This document shows, piece after piece, positions 32,904-38,221 of a DNA stretch of 38,221 bases. The DNA is from Paludibacteraceae bacterium (lineage in GTDB: Bacteria > Bacteroidota > Bacteroidia > Bacteroidales > Paludibacteraceae): positions 1 through 38,221 of the forward strand of contig JAFSTG010000034.1 in NCBI GenBank assembly GCA_017450605.1, given 5' to 3'. The stretch's first letter is position 1. Every line of letters starts with the position of its first letter. Position numbers and translations under genes: made by a program. The notes below the pieces were generated by a model. That model was not told the origin of the DNA. It saw nothing but the letters and a program-made list of their open reading frames with translations, and searched no databases.

Positions 32904-33149
32904 ATGAACCTAATTTGGATAAAAAGTGCCAAGTACATAGGCAACTATCGTCTTGAGTTGTTATTCTCAACCGGAGAACAACGCATATTTGACGCGAGAA
33001 ATTTTATTGCGTCTCATCCATTATTTACAGTTCTTCAGGATGAACAATTGTTCAGTAACTTTCAATTGGACGGATGGACTGTTTCATGGCAAAATGGGCG
33101 ATTAGATATTGCACCTGAATACTTATACGAAAAAGGCACAAAAGCATAA
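32904..33149 (+). CDS. DUF2442-family protein
   Basis: 81 residues matching the DUF2442 pattern: IKSAKYIGNYRLELLFSTGE, RIFDARNFIAS and the C-terminal GWTVSWQNGRLDIAPEYLYE. Proteins of this family are short and often lie next to a DUF4160 gene in toxin-antitoxin-like pairs; no DUF4160 frame is visible here, so it is alone. It starts one base after the KilA-N-like remnant and so probably depends on the promoter at 32785. Function unknown. Confidence 0.8.
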   Translation: MNLIWIKSAKYIGNYRLELLFSTGEQRIFDARNFIASHPLFTVLQDEQLFSNFQLDGWTVSWQNGRLDIAPEYLYEKGTKA

Positions 33150-33204
33150 CATCCCGTCGCTTACCGACGTTAAACAGTAAGGACATATTATATAAAGCGT
33201 TTGC

Positions 33205-33413
33205 TATCGCTTGTTTATCTGAGTAAACGAAACGTAGGAAATTTCAATTAACAGATAAGGAACAAGTACAGCAGATGCTCGCAGTGTATTTCGGCACATA
33301 CCGCTTTTGGTATGCGTACATAATATACGTAGCGGGCAACTGAGTTGAATTCCGTCTGTTAAGGTATCCTACAACCTCGTTTACCGGATGACAACCAGTT
33401 GTCCGCGTTTTTT
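33205..33413 (+). ncRNA. Candidate structured small RNA with intrinsic terminator
   Basis: No gene is seen in 33150-33706. Within it, a nested set of paired segments folds one long hairpin: GTAAACGA 33223-33230 with TCGTTTAC 33377-33384; GTAGGA 33234-33239 with TCCTAC 33367-33372; TTAACAGA 33248-33255 with TCTGTTAA 33355-33362; GGAA 33259-33262 with TTCC 33350-33353; GCTCGC 33277-33282 with GCGGGC 33332-33337; GTAT 33286-33289 with ATAC 33325-33328; and an apical hairpin CATACC, GCTTTT, GGTATG at 33297-33314. It is followed by a terminator hairpin (GACAA, CCAG, TTGTC from 33390) and six T at 33408-33413. A long interrupted duplex with central bulges resembles 6S-type RNA, and the Bacteroidales-1 motif is a candidate match. 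The 5' end is not fixed; no clear promoter box was found. Confidence 0.65.
33390..33413 (+). terminator. Intrinsic terminator of the candidate small RNA
   Basis: Stem GACAA and TTGTC around a CCAG loop, extended by G and C pairs across a small bulge, then CGCGTTTTTTG. It supports transcription of the plus strand here. Confidence 0.7.
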
Positions 33414-33560
33414 GTTTGTACTTAATTTGAAAAACGATGCAAAAGTAATGCAATTTCACGAAACAAATAAACGCGCAAGCAATAAGAACCAACAAGGACT
33501 ACGTATATATCGCAAACAAGCAGTAATTTTGCAGGCAAAATAAAATATGCTATGAAATAA

Positions 33561-33614
33561 GTAGGACGTTTTGCTTATATTTCACCAGCAAAGTCTGCGC
33601 AATGACTGTCCTAC
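33561..33614. other. Compact inverted-repeat element upstream of the unknown-gene string
   Basis: GTAGGAC (33561-33567) is the reverse complement of GTCCTAC (33608-33614). Inside, TTTGC (33570-33574) can pair with GCAAA (33588-33592). The 54-base element could be an RNA structure in the leader of the 33707 gene or a mobile-element end; at 54 bases it is too short for a tRNA despite the 7-bp outer stem. A TAATTTTG box lies upstream at 33524-33531, without a good partner box. Confidence 0.4.
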
Positions 33615-33706
33615 AATATATTAATTTTATTAATAACAAACCGATTGGAAGAATCAAATATGCGCTGGTTTAATTCCGCCAACGGGTTAACTAAAAAATT
33701 CACATT

Positions 33707-34408
33707 ATGAGCCTTTTAGATTCGGACGCTAAGGTCCTTAAGCGTGTTGATGATTACATCAAGAAACAAGCCCTAACGGAGTTATTTTATTATAACTTAT
33801 TAGGGGCAAATGTGACGGCTATTGAGACAGATATTAATCCTATCTGGAAGAAAATTTCTCAAACATGGCACGAAAACGAAGGTAGCTCTATGTTTGTTAG
33901 CTATTTAGTGGATTGCCTCAAGATAGATAATAGCCCTTTTTATCATCCATTAAAGAAAGAACTCGGTAGACCAATCTATTCAATAGATTGTCGTTACTTG
34001 TGTAAATTTGATGTAATAGGATGGTTAGAAGAAGTCGCAAAACTGCCCTTGTCCCAAAAACCAATTCTTGTGATTGAAAATATCACAGAGCTTCCAACAG
34101 AAGATGCTTATCATGATAACCCTAAATATGTGCAAAACTTATTGATACATAGTTGGAAGAATCCTCAAAATGATTTCTATAATGCACATTCGGGAAATAG
34201 TTTTAGTATTATTCCTGAAAATTATACCATATTTATCACATGGACTCCGGAAAATCGTCAAAAACTGGATAAAATCTGGAATCCAAGTGATGGTATTGCG
34301 TGGATCGGAAATATAGATGAAGACTATCAAAGATTCTTGACTGAGTATAAGGATTGCTCTGTTAGCAATCTTGAAAAGCAAAATATAATTAGTTACAATA
34401 ATAATTAA
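33707..34408 (+). CDS. Unknown protein, family A, intact copy
   Basis: 233 residues, no signal peptide or membrane segment. I recognise no named family. The core KPILVIENITELPTEDAYHD, then KYVQNLLIHSWKNPQNDFYN and YTIFITWTPENRQKLDKIWN and DGIAWIGNI is shared with the broken gene at 35953. The string ILVIEN followed by a later strand YTIFITW resembles a Walker B strand and sensor-1 strand of AAA+ ATPases, but there is no Walker A, so at most it is a non-ATPase relative. It is the first gene of a row of short genes. Confidence 0.6.
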   Translation: MSLLDSDAKVLKRVDDYIKKQALTELFYYNLLGANVTAIETDINPIWKKISQTWHENEGSSMFVSYLVDCLKIDNSPFYHPLKKELGRPIYSIDCRYLCKFDVIGWLEEVAKLPLSQKPILVIENITELPTEDAYHDNPKYVQNLLIHSWKNPQNDFYNAHSGNSFSIIPENYTIFITWTPENRQKLDKIWNPSDGIAWIGNIDEDYQRFLTEYKDCSVSNLEKQNIISYNNN

Positions 34409-34428
34409 AACAAATGATGTTGGAGGAC

Positions 34429-34453
34429 GCCGAAAATCCATTAAAGAGTAGGC
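34429..34453 (+). repeat. Leader repeat, copy 1
   Basis: A 25-base element starting GCCGAAAATCC and ending AAGAGTAGGC, upstream of the 34480 gene. Read in frame from an ATG at 34414 it encodes AENPLKSRQ. The two other copies are at 34757-34781 and 35544-35568. Confidence 0.75.
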
Positions 34454-34479
34454 AAAATATATTAAAAGGAGAATATCAT

Positions 34480-34716
34480 ATGGAAAAGATTACCAAAAAG
34501 GAATTAGAAGAACTGCGTTGTCTCTACTTCAAATTGTCGGAGCATAATAGTCCCGATGATTTACTAGACGATTTAAATGAACGACTCGGACTTGATTACG
34601 ATGAAGAATCTGACATATCTGAAGCATTTCGCATGGCTATATTTCCATACTACGATGCCGAGGAGCAGAAAGAAAATGAAGATTTTTTGATAGGGAAAGG
34701 CTATGTTGTAAGTTGA
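34480..34716 (+). CDS. Small acidic protein, unknown function
   Basis: 78 residues from MEKITKKELEELRCLYFKLS, chosen because AGGAG at 34467-34471 is spaced 8 bases from this ATG. An in-frame ATG at 34414 would add 22 residues through the leader repeat. It is strongly acidic (SPDDLLDDLNERLGLDYDEE) and helical, as many antitoxin or immunity proteins are; this resemblance is by composition only. No family recognised. Confidence 0.6.
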   Translation: MEKITKKELEELRCLYFKLSEHNSPDDLLDDLNERLGLDYDEESDISEAFRMAIFPYYDAEEQKENEDFLIGKGYVVS

Positions 34717-34747
34717 TTCTTCAAAATGAATCGGAGTAAAATAACAA

Positions 34748-34801
34748 ATGGAATCCGCCGAAAATCCGAAGAAGAGTAGGCAAAGAATAATAAAGTTATG
34801 A
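34748..34801 (+). CDS. 17-residue leader peptide frame containing leader repeat copy 2
   Basis: ATG at 34748 encodes MESAENPKKSRQRIIKL and its TGA overlaps the ATG of the next gene (ATGA at 34798-34801). The 25-base leader repeat lies at 34757-34781. The peptide matches the AENPLKSRQNILK stretch upstream of 34480. The overlap suggests translational coupling; expression is not shown. Confidence 0.4.
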   Translation: MESAENPKKSRQRIIKL

Positions 34802-35505
34802 GCACACATTACCAAAAAGGAATGAAACAAATGATGAGTTCTTTTCAAGTTGTCCCCGAAGGACGTGCTGCATCTTATGATTTCTGTTATGGATATTTCC
34901 AAGCACATTGTCATGAGTTGTCGAAGAACATAGAGTTATCTTGCTTGCATCTATGGAGTTATCTCGCCAGTTGGGGAATGCTTCGTGGCAGCGGAAAACT
35001 TATAAGCAATTGCAGTATGAAAGTTCTTACAGATGTTATAATGTACCTAGACTCTCTTCATGATTCAGATTGGATTTTGGATGTTGATGACTATTCAGAT
35101 GAAGATAAACGCGACAGAATAATCGAAATATATAATGACCTTTCTTCTAAAATTAGGAGCATTAAAGTAGACGGAGCACTCGTTGGAGTAAATGCCACAA
35201 TAACCTTGGTTACTAAGATTATGTTAGGTACTATAGGTTGTGTTCCTGCCTTTGACGATTTCTTTAGCTCTACTTTTAGATCTGAATTTGCAACAGATAA
35301 ACCTCATTGTGGATTTCGAATATTAAACTCTAATGCATTGCTTCATATCCACACATTCTACTTAGAGAATAAAGAAGCATTGAAGGATGTCATGATACCC
35401 GTGATTGACTTTAATGGCAATCCTATGCCGGGATTATTCTACAAAAAAGCCAAACTAATTGACATGTTTGGTTGGAATGTCGGACTGGAAAATTCTTTAA
35501 AATAG
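34798..35505 (+). CDS. Unknown protein, 235 residues
   Basis: A soluble protein with no signal peptide. A distinctive segment is LSCLHLWSYLASWGMLRGSG near residues 48-67, followed by helical stretches and IKVDGALVGVNATITLVTKI and GCVPAFDDFF. I have an impression of similar unnamed bacterial proteins with the LASWGM-RGS pattern but cannot assign a function. It starts within the stop of the 17-residue leader frame and lies in the same row as the family A genes. Confidence 0.6.
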   Translation: MSTHYQKGMKQMMSSFQVVPEGRAASYDFCYGYFQAHCHELSKNIELSCLHLWSYLASWGMLRGSGKLISNCSMKVLTDVIMYLDSLHDSDWILDVDDYSDEDKRDRIIEIYNDLSSKIRSIKVDGALVGVNATITLVTKIMLGTIGCVPAFDDFFSSTFRSEFATDKPHCGFRILNSNALLHIHTFYLENKEALKDVMIPVIDFNGNPMPGLFYKKAKLIDMFGWNVGLENSLK

Positions 35506-35543
35506 TATAGCTTATTAGGACGATTATCAATAAATTAGGAATA

Positions 35544-35568
35544 GCCGAAAACATATAAGAAAGTAGGC
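35544..35568 (+). repeat. Leader repeat, copy 3 (decayed)
   Basis: GCCGAAAA at the start and AAGTAGGC at the end with the same 25-base length as copies 1 and 2. A stop codon interrupts the AEN to ESR reading, so the peptide form is lost in this copy. Confidence 0.6.
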
Positions 35569-35590
35569 TTTTATATTAACATCTAAAACC

Positions 35591-35622
35591 TTGCAGTGTA
35601 TAGGTAACTGCATACGATTATG
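35591..35622 (+). repeat. Pseudoknot-capable leader, copy 1, ending on a start codon
   Basis: A 32-base element whose last three bases are the ATG of the 35620 gene. GCAGT can pair with ACTGC around a loop that holds GTAT, and GTAT can then pair with the ATAC just downstream, which would make an H-type pseudoknot directly before the start codon. It recurs at 35924-35955 with 30 of 32 bases identical. Confidence 0.6.
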
Positions 35623-35877
35623 GTAAGATATCAATTATTGGTTAGAGCAGACAATGGTGTGCTGACTCAATGGATTGTCAAGGCAGATGGGTCTCGATAT
35701 AGCACCAGTGAGAAAGATATAACATTCATTGTTGACGCTGCTTATAAGGACAGAGTAACCGCAGATGAAATTTTGAAATCAATTGGAGGACACCGTAATA
35801 GAAGCTATAGTTCTCCAGGGAGTGACCTTAGAGATGGTGTCAATGGTTGGCACATACAACTATTAAAAGAATATTAA
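35620..35877 (+). CDS. Small unknown protein, 85 residues
   Basis: Starts MVRYQLLVRADNGVLTQWIV at the ATG that ends the pseudoknot-capable leader. It looks like a small alpha/beta protein (ITFIVDAAYKDRVTADEILK) and ends GWHIQLLKEY. No family recognised. Hairpin sequence follows at 35886-35911. Confidence 0.5.
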   Translation: MVRYQLLVRADNGVLTQWIVKADGSRYSTSEKDITFIVDAAYKDRVTADEILKSIGGHRNRSYSSPGSDLRDGVNGWHIQLLKEY

Positions 35878-35885
35878 AATTCAAG

Positions 35886-35911
35886 GCAGGGGAGTCTAAC
35901 CACTCCTCTGC
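35886..35911 (+). terminator. Hairpin after the 85-residue gene
   Basis: GCAGGGGAGT and ACTCCTCTGC form a 10-bp stem with one G-U pair and a 6-base loop. No T tract follows, so it may be a weak terminator or an RNA stabiliser. Confidence 0.45.
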
Positions 35912-35923
35912 TTACAAAAAACA

Positions 35924-35955
35924 TTGCAGAGTATAGGCAACTGCATACGATTATG
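35924..35955 (+). repeat. Pseudoknot-capable leader, copy 2, ending on a start codon
   Basis: Second copy of the 32-base element at 35591-35622, differing at two bases (both outside the proposed GTAT-ATAC pairing). It again ends exactly on an ATG, here that of the broken family A gene at 35953. Confidence 0.6.
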
Positions 35956-36607
35956 TCACTACTCGATAATGATGAACAAGTGATGTCAAATTTTTATAAT
36001 AAGATTAAAGAGATAATTTGAGATAATTTGTCAGAATCTGTTTTGGGATGATATTCTTGGCAGTTATAGTGCAACTGGTATAGAGGTAGAAAGTAACTCT
36101 TTTGTTACTGAGATGCAAAAGGCAATTGACAACGCAGGTAATGCACTTGTAAAAAGAATGCAGCAGCATGCAGGGCGCGAGATTTACAGACTTGATTGCA
36201 GTAAGCTTTGCAAATCTGACGCTATCGGTTGGCTACGAAAAGTATCTCAGTTGCCACTATCTCCCAAGCCTATATTAGTGATTGAAAACATCACAGAGAT
36301 ACCGCAAGAGGACGAGGTGCACGACAACCCGAAGTATGTAGAGAACTTGCTTGTTCATTCGTGGAAGAACCCTGCAAATCAGTTTACTGATAATTGTCCG
36401 GGGCAAAACAATGAGCAGTTTACTATAAACCCGCATGATTACACTGTTTTTCTTACTTGGGAACCGGAAGATAAAGAAAAACTCAACAATGTCTGGTGTG
36501 CAAGCGATGGTCTGGCATGGATAGGCAACTTTGCAGATTATAGGCAAAAGTTTACAGATGACTACAAACAAACCGACCTATCTGAACTTCAGAAACTATG
36601 CGTATAA
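35953..36607 (+). pseudogene. Family A paralogue broken by a 10-bp tandem duplication
   Basis: The gene starts MSLLDNDEQVMSNFYNKIKE, like MSLLDSDAKVLKRVDDYIKK of the 33707 gene, but stops at 36019-36021. The cause is visible: AGATAATTTG occurs twice in tandem (36011-36020 and 36021-36030). Removing one copy restores one frame through NLFWDDILGSYSATGIEVES into the 164-residue tail that starts at 36113 (MQKAIDNAGN) and holds KPILVIENITEIPQEDEVHD and ENLLVHSWKN. The restored protein would be about 214 residues. Expression of the tail alone from 36113 is possible but unsupported. Confidence 0.8.
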
Positions 36608-36661
36608 TATGAGTACGCAAAGATTAAGTGAGCAGAATGCAGAGTTAATTAGTGACAAAAC

Positions 36662-36715
36662 GATCAGGGGAGCCATGCGGCTCCCCTGATCATATAAAAT
36701 CCGCCCGATGCGGGC
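36662..36715. terminator. Two tandem hairpins at the end of the unknown-gene row
   Basis: A perfect 13-bp stem (GATCAGGGGAGCC, loop ATGC, then the complement, 36662-36691) is followed by a second hairpin GCCCG, ATG, CGGGC (36703-36715). They lie between the convergent family A pseudogene and the ATPase gene. No long T tract follows on the plus strand. Confidence 0.65.
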
Positions 36716-36746
36716 AAATGATCTGTACACGTATTGTAGAAAAAAC

Positions 36747-37952
36747 TCAATAAAGAAATCCAAACATCCACAGCGGGATGCGATTAAATTGACCAATTTC
36801 AATATCGTCAACTGCTAAAAATGAGTTTGGTTCGTCTTTTATTTGCTCGAAGTTCTTACCTTTGCCCCCAACCTCAAACAGATATTCGCGGTTGACCATA
36901 AAGTCACCTTTCTTAGGCAGTAAGACTTCACTGACATTACGTAGTTGATCGTAGAAGAATGTTTCGCGTAATGTGCCCATATCTACATGTGTACTCAGGC
37001 AATACATCAGATTAGGGTTGTAGAGGTATATTTTATCAGGCTTATTGAGGCTATTTAAGTTTATTACCTCGTGTGCGAAAAATGCTAACAAACCGGCTTT
37101 TCCGAGTAAAGCCAACATCCGGTTGCCATTTTCACGATTTGTTTCCAACTCACGGTAAAGTTCTGCCATCTTCGGCATCATAGGAACACGCTCTGCTAAG
37201 ATCATAAGCATGCGTTTGATTTTCTCGATAGTTGTATATGAGATATCCTCCACCTGTGGCAGTTCGTTTTCCAAAATGTGCAATACTACTCCATGCAAGC
37301 GATCAAAAAAGCCATCTCCTTCTTCTTTATAAAAAGGATAGCACCCGTGCCGGAGATATTGCGAGAATAAAGGCAAGATCTTTTTATTTCTACAAATATC
37401 AGATGCCAGTTGGCTGTGATTGTTAAGCAGTTCTTCTAACGTAACGGCTTCTCCAACGTTGAGTCCTTCAAAATTTAGGAATTCGCGGAACGACATGCCA
37501 TTAAGTGTATAGACGCGTTGACGGCGACCCAGATCCGCTTCGTGCTGTGTGATATCAAGCATGGATGAGCCGGTATAGACAACATGCAAATCGTTATAAT
37601 CATCATACATGCTTTTGATGTAACTCGCCCAATGACGCAAGTGATGTACTTCATCTAAAAAGACATGCGTACCCCCGTGCGTGTAGTGGTATTCGACCAG
37701 ATCCATCAAGTCGTGTGTCTTGAACCACATGTTGTCCAATCGCACATAAAGTACCTTGCTTCTATCTGTAAAAGTCTCCTTAATATGCTGCAAGATAAGA
37801 GTCGTTTTACCGACGCCACCGTTACCTTTAACACCGATGAGACGATTGCTCCAATTGATTTGTGGGTATAAATACCGATGGAAAGTGGTATCGACTTCGT
37901 TAATCTTACGATTGCTAATAATGTACAATTGTTCTAAATCAGCGTATTCCAT
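36747..37952 (-). CDS. AAA-family ATPase with DUF4143-type C-terminus
   Basis: 401 residues. Walker A is GNGGVGKTT (about residues 43-51), Walker B is THVFLDEVHHLRHW (about 94-107) and a sensor-like strand LHVVYTGSSMLDI follows. The middle contains the family signature RRQRVYTLNGMSFREFLNFE, and the C-terminal part (NLMYCLSTHVDMGTLRETFF, then EVLLPKKGDFMVNREYLFEV) is the nuclease-like DUF4143 region ending with DIEIGQFNRIPLWMFGFLY. Such STAND-like ATPases are common in Bacteroidales and poorly characterised; a role in stress or defence is often guessed. The family call is firm. Confidence 0.88.
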   Translation of the reverse strand: MEYADLEQLYIISNRKINEVDTTFHRYLYPQINWSNRLIGVKGNGGVGKTTLILQHIKETFTDRSKVLYVRLDNMWFKTHDLMDLVEYHYTHGGTHVFLDEVHHLRHWASYIKSMYDDYNDLHVVYTGSSMLDITQHEADLGRRQRVYTLNGMSFREFLNFEGLNVGEAVTLEELLNNHSQLASDICRNKKILPLFSQYLRHGCYPFYKEEGDGFFDRLHGVVLHILENELPQVEDISYTTIEKIKRMLMILAERVPMMPKMAELYRELETNRENGNRMLALLGKAGLLAFFAHEVINLNSLNKPDKIYLYNPNLMYCLSTHVDMGTLRETFFYDQLRNVSEVLLPKKGDFMVNREYLFEVGGKGKNFEQIKDEPNSFLAVDDIEIGQFNRIPLWMFGFLY

Positions 37953-37978
37953 ATTGCTAAATCTTTTACTTGATGGCG

Positions 37979-38010
37979 CAAAGATACAAAAAGACTTTCA
38001 ATAGTGCAAA
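37979..38010 (-). promoter_or_regulatory. Bacteroidetes-type promoter for the AAA ATPase
   Basis: On the minus strand TTTG (38010-38007), 20 bases, then TATCTTTG (37986-37979); both boxes are exact. Start near 37972, leaving about 20 bases to the ATG at 37952. Confidence 0.75.
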
Positions 38011-38109
38011 TTTTTAGAAAAAAAAGACTTTGAAAAGTCGTTTATTTGTGCAAAAAGCACCTTTTAATAGTTCTTTTTTTATCACTACTGTCCACTAAAA
38101 AATGGACGA

Positions 38110-38221
38110 TTAAAAATTAAAGTCAAACAATAACGGTTCACTTGAATCAAGGTGTTCTTTGTCATTTTGAAAATTAGTTTTGTTGAGTAAATCTGTAAGG
38201 TGCATTTTGCCTGTTAGCGAT
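38110..38221 (-). mobile_element. C-terminal end of a probable IS transposase
   Basis: The frame enters from the right edge and encodes SLTGKMHLTDLLNKTNFQND then KEHLDSSEPLLFDFNF and a stop at 38112-38110. This looks like the C-terminus of Bacteroidales IS transposases of the DDE type, by impression only. Just outside the stop, GTCCA and TGGAC flank CTAAAAAA (38089-38106), a possible element end. The element would extend beyond the window. Confidence 0.5.

Noticed and set aside
33244-33495. Minus-strand open frame across the small RNA
   Set aside because: It crosses the terminator and the paired stems; no recognisable protein features.
33561-33614. tRNA gene
   Set aside because: Only 54 bases, no T-loop or anticodon arm pattern despite the 7-bp outer stem.
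36609-36689. Short frame MSTQRLSEQNAELISDK ending in the terminator hairpin
   Set aside because: Its end is formed by the hairpin and nothing else supports it.

Overview
The window looks like chromosome from a Bacteroidales bacterium (a Prevotella, Bacteroides or Muribaculaceae relative; the family is not resolvable from sequence alone). The evidence is several promoters of the Bacteroidetes type (TTTG, 19-20 bases, TAnnTTTG), a TonB-dependent receptor, McrBC and DUF4143 proteins of the kind seen in this order, and compact operons with ATGA overlaps.

Layout. 1-4.9 kb: one plus-strand operon with the 3' part of a tyrosine phosphatase, two paralogous APH-fold kinases, an amino-acid ABC permease fused to substrate-binding lobes, and its ATPase. 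4.9-6.5 kb: an orphan MmeI-type C-terminal piece, then the first of three large Y1/RAYT transposase-like genes (RAYT1), coupled to an SDR gene. 6.5-11.2 kb: SDR oxidoreductase, ZIP metal transporter, radical SAM enzyme, flavodoxin, small membrane protein, MarR regulator and HAD hydrolase, all plus strand. 11.2-15.5 kb: a minus-strand AraC regulator, TonB receptor and DUF362-DUF1893 lipoprotein. 15.7-18.5 kb: glycosyltransferase, small secreted protein and esterase. 18.6-19.1 kb: Hsp20 on the minus strand. 19.4-22.5 kb: YbaK-type deacylase, Ntn amide hydrolase, exported flavodoxin and WYL regulator, closed by a strong terminator.

22.6-29.5 kb is an accessory island: a decayed gene, RAYT2, a type IV McrBC restriction system with its own promoter, and RAYT3. 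29.6-32.7 kb holds a DUF1295 membrane enzyme and a two-gene unit with a membrane-anchored Ser/Thr kinase. 32.8-36.7 kb is a second accessory stretch: a KilA-N-like start fused to nothing, a DUF2442 gene, a strongly structured candidate small RNA with its own terminator, then a string of short unknown genes whose 5' leaders repeat one another, including two paralogues of which one is broken by a 10-bp tandem duplication. 36.7-38.2 kb has a minus-strand AAA/DUF4143 ATPase and the C-terminal end of a probable transposase.

The most unusual signal is in the three RAYT genes. Each has its own short palindrome (REP-like hairpin) just upstream, and the same or nearly the same palindrome again inside its own reading frame, in frame, between the HUH half and the catalytic-tyrosine half of the protein. 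All three also carry in-frame tandem repeats and a long C-terminal domain not expected in minimal RAYTs. The other candidates for new biology are the structured RNA near 33.3 kb and the leader-repeat gene string at 33.7-36.6 kb.
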